Shown here piece after piece: positions 1 through 9,542 of a stretch of DNA of 64,000 nt. A model generated the notes under the pieces. That model saw only the letters and a list, made by a program, of their open reading frames with translations. It did not search any database and was not told the DNA's origin. How positions within the stretch are numbered: position 1 is the first letter of the stretch; the number at the start of each line of letters is the position of its first letter. This DNA is from Burkholderia guangdongensis. Its GTDB lineage: Bacteria > Pseudomonadota > Gammaproteobacteria > Burkholderiales > Burkholderiaceae. The position numbers and the translations under genes were made by a program. The DNA lies in the NCBI RefSeq assembly GCF_013403875.1, contig NZ_JACBNX010000016.1:1-64000 (forward strand), written 5' to 3'.

Positions 1-224
1 TCGGTGAGCGCGCGCGGATCCATCACCGCGCCGGACAGGATGTGCGCGCCGATCTCCGAGCCCTTCTCGAGCACGCACACGCCGATCTCGGTGCCTTTCT
101 CGGCCGCCAGCTGCTTGAGCCGGATCGCCGCCGACAGCCCCGCGGGGCCGCCGCCGACGATCACGACGTCGTATTCCATGGATTCGCGCGGGCCGTACTG
201 CTCGATCAGGCTTGCGGGGGTCAT
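1..224 (-). CDS. Electron transfer flavoprotein-ubiquinone oxidoreductase, N-terminal part
   Basis: The first 74 residues of a flavoprotein are visible; the rest lies outside the window. After a short N-terminal segment comes a beta-strand followed by the FAD-binding GGGPAG motif (residues 24-29), then the stretch [19 protein letters not shown], which is characteristic of ETF:ubiquinone oxidoreductase. The family passes electrons from reduced ETF, loaded by acyl-CoA dehydrogenases, to membrane ubiquinone. It is transcribed divergently from the SDR gene at 404. Identification rests on this short N-terminal part only, but the motif is distinctive. Confidence 0.85.
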   Translation of the reverse strand, partial: MTPASLIEQYGPRESMEYDVVIVGGGPAGLSAAIRLKQLAAEKGTEIGVCVLEKGSEIGAHILSGAVMDPRALT

Positions 225-403
225 TGACGTTCCTCTAACCGTTAGAATGCTTTGTAATTCGGGATCGCGTATTGTCGGCGAAACAAAACACTCGCCGCAA
301 CTGAGTGCCGGTAGATTAGCACGATCGTTCGATTTTTGTGCTAGGGTTATGCCGCATGCGTGTCGCGCGTTCTGCGGTCAAACGACGTCGAAAGGGGTGG
401 GGA

Positions 404-1180
404 ATGGGTCGATCGATCAATCTGGAAGGCAAGGTTGCGCTGGTGACGGGCGCGTCGAGCGGGCTCGGACAGCGTTTCGCGCAGGTGCTGTCGCAGGCGG
501 GCGCGAAGGTCGTGCTCGCGAGCCGGCGCGTCGAGCGGCTGAAGGAGCTGCGCGCTGAAATCGAGGCGGCAGGCGGCGACGCGCACGTCGTGTCGCTCGA
601 CGTCACCGACGTGCAGAGCATCAAGGCCGCTGTCGCGCACGCGGAGACCGAAGCGGGGATGATCGACATCCTCGTGAACAACTCGGGCGTGTCGACGATG
701 CACAAGCTCATCGACGTGACGCCCGCCGATTTCGAGTTCGTATTCGATACGAACACGCGCGGCGCGTTTTTCGTCGCGCAGGAAGTCGCGAAGCGGATGA
801 TGATGCGCGGCAACGGCGGCGGCAAGCCGCCGTTCAGGATCATCAACGTCGCGTCGGTCGCGGGCCTGCGCGTGTTCCCGCAGATCGGGCTGTACGCGAT
901 GAGCAAGGCGGCCGTCGTGCACATGACGCGCGCGATGGCGCTCGAATGGGGCCGCCACGGGATCAACGTGAACGCGATCTGCCCGGGCTACATCGACACC
1001 GAAATCAATCACTACCTGTGGGAAAGCGAGCAGGGCCAGAAGCTGCAGTCGATGCTGCCGCGCCGGCGCGTCGGCAAGCCGCAGGATCTCGACGGGCTGC
1101 TGCTGCTGCTCGCCGCCGACGAATCGCAGTTCATCAACGGCTCGATCATCTCGGCGGACGACGGCTTCGGCCTCGCCTGA
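404..1180 (+). CDS. SDR family NAD(P)-dependent oxidoreductase
   Basis: A 258-residue classical short-chain dehydrogenase/reductase. The cofactor motif TGASSGLG is at residues 15-22, the NNSG motif follows strand 4, and the catalytic YxxxK is Y164/K168 within YAMSK; a PG motif follows at the substrate loop. The start at 404 is chosen because it has GGGGTGGGG upstream and begins the usual SDR N-terminus; upstream codons in the same frame are Arg-rich and unlike the family. The thioesterase gene follows in the same direction, which together with the ETF:QO gene nearby fits acyl-CoA or hydroxyacyl metabolism. The substrate is not readable from sequence. Confidence 0.88.
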   Translation: MGRSINLEGKVALVTGASSGLGQRFAQVLSQAGAKVVLASRRVERLKELRAEIEAAGGDAHVVSLDVTDVQSIKAAVAHAETEAGMIDILVNNSGVSTMHKLIDVTPADFEFVFDTNTRGAFFVAQEVAKRMMMRGNGGGKPPFRIINVASVAGLRVFPQIGLYAMSKAAVVHMTRAMALEWGRHGINVNAICPGYIDTEINHYLWESEQGQKLQSMLPRRRVGKPQDLDGLLLLLAADESQFINGSIISADDGFGLA

Positions 1181-1255
1181 CCGGCCTGCTTCGATGCTGG
1201 CCGACCCTGCAATAAACACGCAATGAACACGCCATCGACGCGCAATGAACGCGCA

Positions 1256-1687
1256 ATGACCGACTACGCATCCGTCTTCGAAATGTCGATGCCGATCCGC
1301 TGGGGCGACATGGACGCATTCGGCCACGTGAACAACACCGTCTACTTCCGCTACATGGAGCAGGCGCGGATTTCGTGGTTCGAGTCGATGGGCCTCGGCG
1401 GCAACAAGGGCGACGGGCAGGGGCCCGTGATCGTCACCGCGTCGATGGAATTCCTGCGGCAGCTCGCGTATCCGGGCGACGTGATCGCGCGGATCTCGGT
1501 GTCGAAGCCGGGCCGCAGCAGCTTCGATTCCGGCTTCGAGCTGCTGCGTGCCGACGAGCCGGGGCAGCTCTATGCGCGCGGCAGCGCGCGCGTCGTGTGG
1601 ATCGACTACGCGCTCGGCAAATCGGTGCCGCTGCCGGACACGCTGCGCGAGCGGATCGGGCGCGCGCTCGCCGAGCAGGCCGACTGA
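1256..1687 (+). CDS. Acyl-CoA thioesterase, YbgC/4HBT hotdog family
   Basis: A 143-residue single-domain hotdog protein. The signature WGDMDAFGHVNN is at residues 16-27, with the catalytic Asp at 20 and the GHVNN turn that begins the central helix. Such enzymes hydrolyse acyl-CoA thioesters in the cytoplasm. It follows the SDR gene by about 75 bases and is probably cotranscribed. The start at 1256 was preferred because MTDYASVF matches a compact hotdog N-terminus; an in-frame ATG at 1223 would add 11 residues. Neither has a strong Shine-Dalgarno sequence, and the local DNA repeats AATGAACRCGC, which makes the start uncertain. Confidence 0.85.
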   Translation: MTDYASVFEMSMPIRWGDMDAFGHVNNTVYFRYMEQARISWFESMGLGGNKGDGQGPVIVTASMEFLRQLAYPGDVIARISVSKPGRSSFDSGFELLRADEPGQLYARGSARVVWIDYALGKSVPLPDTLRERIGRALAEQAD

Positions 1688-1786
1688 TCCGCGCTGACTG
1701 CCCCGCACCGGGTGCCCCGCGCGGACTGACTCGCACAGACTGTCCGCACAGACTGAGCACCGCCCGCCCCGCGCGGGCGCCGCGCT

Positions 1787-2332
1787 TCAATGGCCGAGCA
1801 GGCGCTGCAGCAGCTCGGCCGTGTTTCCCGTCCCGTATTTGCGCATCAGCCGCCCGCGGTAGATGTCGACCGTGCGCGAGCTGATGTCGAGCATGCGGCC
1901 GATCTGCTTGCTCGTCTTGCCGGTTGCGAGCTGCGCGGCGATCTCGCGCTCGCGCGGCGTCAGCTCGACCGCGACGCGCCGCGTCGCGCTTAAGTCCTCG
2001 AACGTCCACACGCCGGTGGCGAGCGGCGCGGTGCGGTCGAGCGCGCGGCCGGTCACGTGGCACCAGAACAGCTCGCCGGTCGCGCGCTTCATGATCCGGT
2101 CGTCGCCGTAGATCCCGTTCGCGATCATCACGCGCGAGATCCGCTCGCCGATCCGCTCGAACTCGTCCGACGACGGATACAGCACCTCGAACGACTGGCC
2201 GATCAGGTCGGCCCGCGTGCAGCGGAAGATCGCGGCGACCGCGTCGTTGCAGTCCTCGATCGCGCGGTCGCGCGACATCACGAGCCCGATCGGCGCGAGC
2301 TGGAAGGCGGTCTGGTAGTCGATTGCGGGCAT
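1787..2332 (-). CDS. PAS domain LuxR-type transcriptional regulator
   Basis: A 181-residue regulator with an N-terminal PAS fold (about residues 1-110; it ends in a GELFWCHVTGRAL-type strand) and a C-terminal LuxR/GerE helix-turn-helix (about 118-178; LTPREREIAAQLATGKTSKQIGRML). There is no receiver domain, so the signal is probably a small ligand or redox input sensed by PAS. It diverges from the scoAB pair at 2561, with a 228-base gap, making those genes the likeliest target; that is inference. It is convergent with the thioesterase gene. Confidence 0.85.
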   Translation of the reverse strand: MPAIDYQTAFQLAPIGLVMSRDRAIEDCNDAVAAIFRCTRADLIGQSFEVLYPSSDEFERIGERISRVMIANGIYGDDRIMKRATGELFWCHVTGRALDRTAPLATGVWTFEDLSATRRVAVELTPREREIAAQLATGKTSKQIGRMLDISSRTVDIYRGRLMRKYGTGNTAELLQRLLGH

Positions 2333-2560
2333 GGGCGCGGGCCAGTGGTGCGGGGATTAGGCGGGGGCTTATGTATTTTTGCGTATTGTGCAGCATCCGC
2401 GCGGCATCGTACCCTTCCGGGCAGATCGCGGCCAGTGCGGCGCGGATAAAACAGGCGCGTCGCCGAAGCGGCGGACGTCGGCCATGCGTAGTATGACGCG
2501 GCGGGCCGCGTCGGCGCGCGAACCTGGTCAGCTGGTTTCCATAAAGGAAGGGACAGAGAG

Positions 2561-3265
2561 ATGAACAAAGTCTATCCAAGCGCGGCCGCCGCGCTGGAAG
2601 GGATCGTCCAGGACGGACAGACCTTCGCGGTCGGCGGTTTCGGCCTGTGCGGAATTCCCGAGGCGCTGATCGCGGCGCTGCGCGATACGGGCGTCAAGGG
2701 CATCACCTGCATCAGCAACAACGCGGGCGTCGACGGCTTCGGTCTCGGCCTGCTGCTCGAGACGCGCCAGATCAAGAAGATGATCTCGTCGTACGTCGGC
2801 GAGAACAAGGAGTTCGAGCGCCAGTACCTGTCCGGCGAGCTCGAGCTCGAATTCACGCCGCAGGGCACGCTCGCCGAGAAGCTGCGCGCGGGCGGCGCGG
2901 GCATCCCGGCGTTCTTCACGAACACCGGCTACGGCACCGTGATCGCGGAAGGCAAGGAAACGCGCCAGTTCGGCGATCGCCATTACGTGCTCGAGCCGTC
3001 ACTGACGGCCGACGTCGCGCTCGTGAAGGCGTGGAAGGCGGACAAATCCGGCAACCTGGTCTTTCGCCGCACCGCGCGCAACTTCAACCCGATGTGCGCG
3101 ATGGCCGGCAAGATCACGGTGGTCGAGGTCGAGGAGATCGTCGAGAACGGCGAACTCGATCCGGACAACATCCACACGCCGGGCATCTTCGTGCAGCGCA
3201 TCGTGCTGAACACGACCCCGGAAAAACGCATCGAACAACGCACCGTCCGCGCGAAAGGAGACTGA
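2561..3265 (+). CDS. scoA: 3-oxoacid CoA-transferase subunit A
   Basis: A 234-residue class I CoA-transferase alpha subunit. The glycine-rich CoA-binding loop [10 protein letters not shown] is at residues 25-34. With subunit B it moves CoA from succinyl-CoA to acetoacetate, allowing ketone-body or acetoacetate use. A good Shine-Dalgarno (AGGAAGGGACAGAGAG) precedes the ATG. Subunit B starts one base after this stop codon, so the two are translationally linked. The divergent PAS-LuxR gene may control it. Confidence 0.93.
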   Translation: MNKVYPSAAAALEGIVQDGQTFAVGGFGLCGIPEALIAALRDTGVKGITCISNNAGVDGFGLGLLLETRQIKKMISSYVGENKEFERQYLSGELELEFTPQGTLAEKLRAGGAGIPAFFTNTGYGTVIAEGKETRQFGDRHYVLEPSLTADVALVKAWKADKSGNLVFRRTARNFNPMCAMAGKITVVEVEEIVENGELDPDNIHTPGIFVQRIVLNTTPEKRIEQRTVRAKGD

Positions 3266-3266
3266 C

Positions 3267-3908
3267 ATGGCCTGGAATCGTGACCAAATGGCCGCGCGCG
3301 CGGCGAAGGAACTGCAGGACGGCTTCTACGTGAACCTCGGGATCGGCCTGCCGACGCTCGTCGCGAACCACGTGCCGGAAGGTGTCGAGGTGTGGCTGCA
3401 GTCGGAGAACGGCCTGCTCGGCATCGGCCCGTTCCCGACCGAGGACGAGATCGACGCGGACCTGATCAACGCCGGCAAGCAGACGGTGACGACGCTGCCC
3501 GGCTCGTCGATCTTCTCGTCGGCCGATTCGTTCGCGATGATTCGCGGCGGCCACATCAACCTCGCGATCCTCGGCGCGATGCAGGTCAGCCAGACCGGCG
3601 ACCTCGCGAACTGGATGATCCCCGGCAAGATGATCAAGGGGATGGGCGGCGCGATGGACCTCGTCGCGGGCGTGCGGCGCGTGATCGTGCTGATGGAGCA
3701 CGTCGCGAAGGGCGATGCGCACAAGATCCTCGAGAAATGCGATCTGCCGCTGACGGGCGTCGGCGTGATCGACCGGATCATCACCGATCTCGGCGTGATC
3801 GACGTGACGCCGAACGGCCTGAAGGTCGTCGAGCTCGCCGACGGCGTGACCGTCGACGAGATCAAGGCGAAGACCGGCGCGCCGCTCGACGTGAGCGCGC
3901 TGTCGTAA
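3267..3908 (+). CDS. scoB: 3-oxoacid CoA-transferase subunit B
   Basis: A 213-residue class I CoA-transferase beta subunit. It carries the catalytic glutamate motif SENG at residues 46-49, where Glu47 would form the glutamyl-CoA intermediate, followed by GxGP. The Shine-Dalgarno AAAGGAGA lies inside the 3' end of scoA. It completes the heterodimer with scoA. Downstream, 3909-3981 is a GC-rich convergent gap before the LysR gene. Confidence 0.93.
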   Translation: MAWNRDQMAARAAKELQDGFYVNLGIGLPTLVANHVPEGVEVWLQSENGLLGIGPFPTEDEIDADLINAGKQTVTTLPGSSIFSSADSFAMIRGGHINLAILGAMQVSQTGDLANWMIPGKMIKGMGGAMDLVAGVRRVIVLMEHVAKGDAHKILEKCDLPLTGVGVIDRIITDLGVIDVTPNGLKVVELADGVTVDEIKAKTGAPLDVSALS

Positions 3909-3981
3909 GTCATCCTCCCGCCCGCGCGTCGCGCCGACGCGCGGCGCGTATCCCGGGGCGCGCCCGAGCGCCCCGCGTCCT

Positions 3982-4920
3982 TCATCCGATGCCGCCCGCG
4001 AACCGTTCGGCCAATCGCTCCCGCTCGAACGCGTCGACGACGAAGTCGACGAACGCCCGCGTTTTGGCCGGCAGCAGTGTGCGCGTCGCGTAATAGATCG
4101 AAATCGTTCCGACATCCGCATACCAGTGCGGCAGCAGCCGCACGAGCTCGCCCCGTTCGATCCACGGCAGCGCGTCCGGCACGGTCAGCAGCGCGACGCC
4201 CAGTCCGAGCACCGCGGCTTCCCGCATCGCGGCCGGGTCGTTGACCATGATCGTTTCGCCAAGCCGCGCGGGCATTTCGCTGCCCGCCGCGTCGCGCATC
4301 GTCCGGTGACGCACGCGGCCGGTGCGGCTCGAGCGCATCACGATGCCGTCGAGGCCCGCGAGATCGCCGGGATCGGACGGCGGCACGCGGCCGGCCAGGT
4401 AAGCCGGCGACGCGACCGCGATCAGATGCGCGGGCGCCAGCCTGCGTGACACGACACCCGGCGCGAGATCGAATCCACCGCCGATCGCCGCGTCGTAACT
4501 CTCCGCAATCAGGTCGACCTGCCGGTTTTCGAAGTGCCAGTCCGGACGGATCAGCGGATGGCGCGCGAGGAACGCCGGCAGCAGCGGCATCACGTGCGTG
4601 ATGCCGAACGTCGGCGGCAGGCTGACTTTCAGCACGCCGGCCGGCGCGCCGCGCCCGGTCGACACGGACGAGATCGCGGCCTGCAGCGCGTCCAGATTGC
4701 CGCCGATTTCGGCGAGAAAGCGCTCGCCCGCCTCGGTCAGCGTGAGCTTGCGCGTCGAGCGCTGGAACAGCCGCACGCCGAGATTGCGTTCGAGCAGCGC
4801 GACGTTCCGGCTGACCGCGGCGGGCGTCAGCGCCAGGCGCCGCGCGGCCTCGGAAAAGGTGCCCGTTTCGGCGCTGCGGACGAACGACTCGAGGTTCGCG
4901 AGGGTTTCCATGCGGCCCAT
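3982..4920 (-). CDS. LysR family transcriptional regulator
   Basis: A 312-residue LysR protein: winged HTH at about residues 8-66 (AARRLALTPAAVSRNVALLE) and a PBP2-type effector domain after residue 90. The subfamily features GRGAPxGxLxVSLPPTFG and the HFENRQVDLI stretch resemble DsdC/CrgA-like regulators of Burkholderia. A second ATG three codons in (METLANLES) is an alternative start. It diverges from the oxidoreductase gene at 5072, and a TTGAA-N5-TTCAA dyad lies just upstream, so it probably controls itself and that gene. Confidence 0.9.
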   Translation of the reverse strand: MGRMETLANLESFVRSAETGTFSEAARRLALTPAAVSRNVALLERNLGVRLFQRSTRKLTLTEAGERFLAEIGGNLDALQAAISSVSTGRGAPAGVLKVSLPPTFGITHVMPLLPAFLARHPLIRPDWHFENRQVDLIAESYDAAIGGGFDLAPGVVSRRLAPAHLIAVASPAYLAGRVPPSDPGDLAGLDGIVMRSSRTGRVRHRTMRDAAGSEMPARLGETIMVNDPAAMREAAVLGLGVALLTVPDALPWIERGELVRLLPHWYADVGTISIYYATRTLLPAKTRAFVDFVVDAFERERLAERFAGGIG

Positions 4921-4933
4921 CTTAAAGCATCGC

Positions 4934-4948
4934 TTGAAAATAATTCAA
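4934..4948. promoter_or_regulatory. Candidate LysR operator
   Basis: TTGAA-AATAA-TTCAA is a perfect dyad containing the T-N11-A core of LysR boxes. It is 14 bases upstream of the divergent LysR start and about 125 bases upstream of the oxidoreductase gene. Assignment is by form and position only. Confidence 0.45.
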
Positions 4949-5071
4949 ATGATTCATGGCTAATCATCGGGTAATGAAGCCGGCAACATTCACTCATCTG
5001 TCCACCGGACATTTCCTTGCCGGCGGCGACTTCGCCGCTTGATTCGTCACCTTTTTCCGAGGAGCATTGCC

Positions 5072-5674
5072 ATGAGCACCATCGGTATCATCGGCGCGGG
5101 CGCGATCGGTTCCGCGTTCGCACGCGCGCTGGCCCGCACCGGCGTCGAAGCGGTCATTTCCAACAGCCGCGGCCCGGCCTCGCTCGCGGATCTCGCGCGC
5201 GAGCTCGGCCCGTCGATCACGCCGGGAACGCGCGAACAGGCTGCCGCGCAGGACATCGTCCTCGTCGCGGTGAACTGGTCGAGGCTGCCTGACGCGCTGG
5301 CCGGGCTGCCGGACTTCGGCGGCCGTATCGTGATCGATGCGAACAACCCGATCGAGGCGCCGCACTTCGTGCCGGCCGAATTGCACGGCCGGATGTCGAG
5401 CGACGTATTCACGGATCTCGTGCCGGGCGCGCGCGTCGTGAAGGCGTTCAACCATCTCCCGGCGCACTTCATCTCCGACGATCCGCAGGCCGGCGACGGG
5501 CGCCGCGCGCTGTTCTTCGCGGGCGACGACGCGGATGCGAAATCCGCGGTGCGCGCGCTGATCGAGCGGCTCGGCTTCTTCGGCATCGACATGGGTTCGC
5601 TCGGCGCCGGCGGCCGGATGATCCAGATTCCCGGCGGGCCGCTGGCGGTGCTCGATCTCGTCAAATTCGGCTAG
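5072..5674 (+). CDS. NADPH-dependent F420 reductase-like NAD(P)-binding protein
   Basis: A 200-residue Rossmann protein beginning MSTIGIIGAGAIGS, with GxGxxG at residues 8-13. The sequence then follows the pattern of the F420H2:NADP oxidoreductase/coenzyme F420 reductase-like family (NSRGPASL, DANNPIE, VVKAFNHLPAHF). In bacteria without F420 such proteins act as NADP-linked reductases of unknown substrate. The start at 5072 is supported by GAGGAGC eight bases upstream. It diverges from the LysR gene at 4920, which is its probable regulator. Confidence 0.82.
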   Translation: MSTIGIIGAGAIGSAFARALARTGVEAVISNSRGPASLADLARELGPSITPGTREQAAAQDIVLVAVNWSRLPDALAGLPDFGGRIVIDANNPIEAPHFVPAELHGRMSSDVFTDLVPGARVVKAFNHLPAHFISDDPQAGDGRRALFFAGDDADAKSAVRALIERLGFFGIDMGSLGAGGRMIQIPGGPLAVLDLVKFG

Positions 5675-5837
5675 CCGGCGAACGGCGCGCCATTCATGCT
5701 TGGATGGCGGCGTGCACGGTTCGCTGTCGCGTGCCGCGTGCGCCGATCCCGTTCGTGGAAGCGGTTTACAATCGACTGCACCTGGCGGCGCACGCATCGC
5801 GCCGCACGTTCCGTGCTCATTCGACTGGACCGCTTCG

Positions 5838-6752
5838 ATGCCGACGACTTCCGAGACTTCCTCGAATTCCCCGCTTCCCCGTCAGCGCCGCGTGCAGTGC
5901 GCGAGCCCGGTCGGCCTGCATCGCATCGCGTATACCGAGTGGGGCGACGCCGCCAATCCGCGCGTGCTGGTCTGCGTGCACGGGCTGACCCGCTCGGGTC
6001 GCGACTTCGACCGTCTCGCGGCCGCGCTGTCCGATGCGTACCGCGTCGTGTGCCCGGACGTCGTCGGGCGCGGCCAGTCCGACTGGCTCGCCGATCCGCG
6101 TCTCTATGGCTTGCCGCAATACGTCGCCGACATCGTCACGCTGATCGCGCGGCTCGACGTCGAGACGGTCGACTGGTTCGGCACGTCGATGGGCGGGCTG
6201 ATCGGTCTCGCGTTCGCGTCGCTGCCCGGCTCGCCGGTGCGCAAGATGATCGTCAACGACGTCGGCCCGCGCATCGAGCCCGGCGCGCTCGCGCGCATCG
6301 GCGAGTATCTCGGCGTGCAGCCGCGCTTTTCGACCGAGCAGGAGGGGATCGACTACGTGACGTCGCTGTCGCTGTCGTTCGGCGCGCTGTCCGCGGACGA
6401 ATGGCGGCAGATCGGCGCGCCGCTCGTGCGCGCGCTGCCGGATGGCGGCTGGACGCTGCGCTACGACCCGCGGATCGCCGAGCCGTTCAACGCGATGACG
6501 CCCGAGCAGGCCGAAGCGGGCGAGGCCATGCTGTGGCGCGCGGTCGATGCGATCGACGCGCGGATGCTCGTCGTGCGCGGCGAGGTGTCCGATCTGCTGT
6601 CGCGCGACACCGCGGCCGAGATGGTCCGTCGCGGCAAGCGCGTGTCGCTGGCCGAAATCGCCGGTGTCGGCCATGCGCCCGTGTTCATGAACGCGGAGCA
6701 GATCGCGCTCGCACGCGGGTTTTTCGTCGAAGAGGCCGCGCGCACGTCATAA
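5838..6752 (+). CDS. Alpha/beta hydrolase
   Basis: A 304-residue alpha/beta hydrolase. The oxyanion HG is at residues 48-49, the nucleophile elbow GTSMGG places Ser117, and the catalytic His is in GVGHAP at 279; an acidic residue lies in the ARMLVVRGEVSD strand. This architecture is that of MhpC-like esterases or C-C hydrolases, acting in the cytoplasm, since there is no signal peptide. The ridA-like gene follows by 71 bases and probably shares the transcript. The substrate is unknown. Confidence 0.85.
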   Translation: MPTTSETSSNSPLPRQRRVQCASPVGLHRIAYTEWGDAANPRVLVCVHGLTRSGRDFDRLAAALSDAYRVVCPDVVGRGQSDWLADPRLYGLPQYVADIVTLIARLDVETVDWFGTSMGGLIGLAFASLPGSPVRKMIVNDVGPRIEPGALARIGEYLGVQPRFSTEQEGIDYVTSLSLSFGALSADEWRQIGAPLVRALPDGGWTLRYDPRIAEPFNAMTPEQAEAGEAMLWRAVDAIDARMLVVRGEVSDLLSRDTAAEMVRRGKRVSLAEIAGVGHAPVFMNAEQIALARGFFVEEAARTS

Positions 6753-6823
6753 TATGCGGTTCGGCGCCGACACGATCGGCGCCGCATTCGATCCTTCAAC
6801 CCTCCACCGAATCGGGACATTTC

Positions 6824-7177
6824 ATGGCAGTCATCCGTCACCACGTCGAAGCGCGCTATTCCGACACCGCGATCCACAACGGTACCGTGTATCTCGCCGG
6901 CCAGATCGCCGAGGACGCCACGCAGGACATCACCGGACAGACGCGCGAAGTGCTCGGCCACATCGACCGCCTGCTCGCGGAGGCGAACAGCGACAAGTCG
7001 CAGTTGCTGATGGTGCAGATCTTCATCTCCGATCTCGCGAACTTCGCCGCAATGAACGCGGTGTGGGACGCGTGGGTCGTGCCGGGTCACACGCCGCCGC
7101 GCGCAACCGTCGAGGCGAAGCTCGCCGATCCGAAGCTGCTCGTCGAGATCGTCGTCACCGCCGCGCAGAAGAGCTGA
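6824..7177 (+). CDS. RidA family protein
   Basis: A 117-residue YjgF/YER057c/UK114 protein. The family pattern is present: NGTVYLAGQIAED at the start, the central DKSQLLMVQIFISDLANFAAMN, and the C-terminal motif PPRATVEAKLADPKLLVEI, where the Arg binds the substrate carboxylate. RidA enzymes hydrolyse reactive enamine/imine intermediates, but this C-terminal version is closer to the Rid subgroups of unknown activity than to archetypal RidA. The start at 6824 matches the family N-terminus. It lies between the hydrolase gene and relA. Confidence 0.87.
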   Translation: MAVIRHHVEARYSDTAIHNGTVYLAGQIAEDATQDITGQTREVLGHIDRLLAEANSDKSQLLMVQIFISDLANFAAMNAVWDAWVVPGHTPPRATVEAKLADPKLLVEIVVTAAQKS

Positions 7178-7259
7178 GCGCCCCTGTATCGCAATCTCGC
7201 AATCTCGCAGTCCCGCGCTGTCCCGGTATCGCAATGAACGTTTTCCGCCGCACCGCCCG

Positions 7260-9497
7260 ATGATCGTCGATCCTGCCTCCACGCCCGCCGCCGCGTCCGC
7301 CGCCGGCGCGCCGTCGTTCGATGACGTGCTCGCATTCGTGCGCAAGCACGCGGGCGGCGTGCGGCTGTCGTCGGGCGAGCCGCTCGCCGATCACGCGCTC
7401 GGCACGGCGGCGATCGTGCGCACGCTGAACGTCGATCCGCCGGCGGTGCAGGCGGCCGCGCTGTTCGGGCTGACGCCGCATCTGAGCGATCCCGGCCGCG
7501 AGATCGCGGAGCGCTTCGGCGACGAGGTCGCCGGCCTCGTCGCCGACGTGCGCAAGCTGCTGCGGCTCGGCTCGCTGAGCCTGCGCGCCGCGCAGAACGC
7601 GGGCGCCGTCGCGGGCCGCGACGCGGCCGCCGCGCGCCGCGCGCAGATCGAGGCGCTGCGCAAGATGCTGCTCGCGTTCGCGCAGGACATCCGCGTCGTG
7701 CTGATCCGGCTCGCGTCGCGGCTGCAGTCGCTGCGCTGGTACGCGGCGTCGAAGCTCGAGCCGCCGCCGGACGTCGCGCGCGAGACGCTCGAGATCTACG
7801 CGCCGCTCGCGAACCGTCTCGGCATCTGGCAACTGAAGTGGGAACTCGAGGATCTCGCGTTCCGCTTCGAGGATCCGGCCACGTACAAGCGGATCGCGAA
7901 GCTGCTCGACGAGAAGCGCGTCGAGCGCGAGGCGTACGTCGCTCAGGCGATCGAACGGCTGCAGCGCGAGCTCGCGGCCGTGCACATCGCCGCCGACGTC
8001 AGCGGCCGGCCGAAGCACATCTACAGCATCTGGCGCAAGATGCGCGGCAAGGAGCTCGACTTCGCCGAGCTCTACGACGTGCGCGCGTTCCGCGTGATCG
8101 TCCCGGACATCAAGGATTGCTACACGGTGCTCGGGATCGTGCATCACCTGTGGCAGCCGGTGCCGAAGGAGTTCGACGACTACATCTCGCGCCCGAAGCC
8201 GAACGGCTACAAGTCGCTGCACACCGTCGTGATCGGCGACGACGGCCGCGCGTTCGAGGTGCAGATCCGCACGCACGACATGCACCGCTTCGCCGAATAC
8301 GGCGTCGCCGCGCACTGGCGCTACAAGGAGGCGGGCGCGCGCGGCTACGGCGGCCAGTTCTCGGCGAGCGACAAGTACGACGAGAAGATCGCGTGGCTGC
8401 GTCAGCTGCTCGCGTGGAAGGACGACGTCGAGGACCACGCGGGCGACGCGTGGGCGCAGCTGCGCGAGACGTCGCTCGACGACGATCACATCTACGTGCT
8501 GACGCCGCAGGCGCGCGTGATCGCGTTGCCGCAGGGCGCGACGCCGGTCGATTTCGCGTACTACCTGCATAGCGAACTCGGCCATCGCTGCCGCGGCGCG
8601 CGCGTCGACGGCGCGATGGTGCCGCTGAACACGTCGCTCGCGAACGGCCAGACGGTCGAGATCGTCACAGTGAAGCAGGGCGGGCCGTCGCGCGACTGGC
8701 TGAATCCGCAGCTCGGCTACCTGCACAGCCCGCGCGCGCGCCAGAAGGTGCGCGCGTGGTTCACCGCGATCGAGCAGCAGGAGAACATCGCGCACGGGCG
8801 CGCGCTCGTCGAGAAGGCGCTGCAGCGCGAAGGCAAGACGTCGGTCAGCCTCGACAACCTCGCGACGAAGCTCGGCTTCAAGTCGCCGGACGAACTGTTC
8901 TCGGCCGTCGGCAAGGATGAGTTCAGCCTGCGCAACGTCGAGCACGCGGTGTCGGATGCGCCGCCGCCGGAGCCGGCGCACGAGGTGCCCGCCGATTTCG
9001 AGAAGCGCAGCAGCGGCGCGAGCGTCGCGCACGGCGCGTCGACGGGCGTGCTCGTCGTCGGCGTCGATGCGCTGCTGACCCAGCTCGCGCGCTGCTGCCG
9101 GCCGGCGCCGCCGGATCCGATCAGCGGCTTTGTCACGCGCGGCAAGGGCATGTCGATTCACCGCAGCGACTGCGCGACGTTCCGCCGGATGGCCGAGCGC
9201 GCGCCCGAGCGCGTGCTGCAGACCACGTGGTCCGCGGACGTGCTCGGCGGCCGCGGCGCGTCGGTCTATCCGGTCGACCTGATGATCGAGGCGACCGATC
9301 GGCAGGGGCTGCTGCGGGATATCTCGGAAGTGTTCGCGCGCGAAAAGATCAACGTGATCGGCGTGAAGACGCAAAGCCGCCGGAATGCGGCGTTCATGCA
9401 GTTCACGGTCGAGGTGTCGAACGCGGCGCAGGTGCAGCGCGCGTGCACGCTGCTCGGCGAGGTGGCGGGCGTGGGCCGGGCGGGCCGCAAGGCCTGA
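7260..9497 (+). CDS. relA: GTP pyrophosphokinase (monofunctional RelA type)
   Basis: A 745-residue long RSH protein: a hydrolase-like domain (about 20-200), a synthetase domain (about 230-370) with GRPKHIYSIWRKM and EVQIRT, TGS (about 400-460) and ACT at the C-terminus. It makes (p)ppGpp on stalled ribosomes. Where active hydrolases have HDxxED, this protein reads ALFGLTPHL (residues 67-75), so hydrolysis should be lost. The synthetase loop carries EFDD (304-307), the acidic motif of monofunctional RelA rather than the RxKD of bifunctional enzymes. SpoT must therefore be elsewhere. It starts at the ATG overlapping CCCGATGATC with little Shine-Dalgarno. Confidence 0.93.
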   Translation: MIVDPASTPAAASAAGAPSFDDVLAFVRKHAGGVRLSSGEPLADHALGTAAIVRTLNVDPPAVQAAALFGLTPHLSDPGREIAERFGDEVAGLVADVRKLLRLGSLSLRAAQNAGAVAGRDAAAARRAQIEALRKMLLAFAQDIRVVLIRLASRLQSLRWYAASKLEPPPDVARETLEIYAPLANRLGIWQLKWELEDLAFRFEDPATYKRIAKLLDEKRVEREAYVAQAIERLQRELAAVHIAADVSGRPKHIYSIWRKMRGKELDFAELYDVRAFRVIVPDIKDCYTVLGIVHHLWQPVPKEFDDYISRPKPNGYKSLHTVVIGDDGRAFEVQIRTHDMHRFAEYGVAAHWRYKEAGARGYGGQFSASDKYDEKIAWLRQLLAWKDDVEDHAGDAWAQLRETSLDDDHIYVLTPQARVIALPQGATPVDFAYYLHSELGHRCRGARVDGAMVPLNTSLANGQTVEIVTVKQGGPSRDWLNPQLGYLHSPRARQKVRAWFTAIEQQENIAHGRALVEKALQREGKTSVSLDNLATKLGFKSPDELFSAVGKDEFSLRNVEHAVSDAPPPEPAHEVPADFEKRSSGASVAHGASTGVLVVGVDALLTQLARCCRPAPPDPISGFVTRGKGMSIHRSDCATFRRMAERAPERVLQTTWSADVLGGRGASVYPVDLMIEATDRQGLLRDISEVFAREKINVIGVKTQSRRNAAFMQFTVEVSNAAQVQRACTLLGEVAGVGRAGRKA

Positions 9498-9542
9498 TCC
9501 GGTGGGCGCCGGGTCGAATTCTGCGGTAAACGCAGAAAACCG

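Noticed and set aside
5696..7177. A possible fusion of a 370-residue protein with the RidA-like domain
   Set aside because: The upstream part is the wrong frame of the alpha/beta hydrolase gene; RidA has its own start at 6824.
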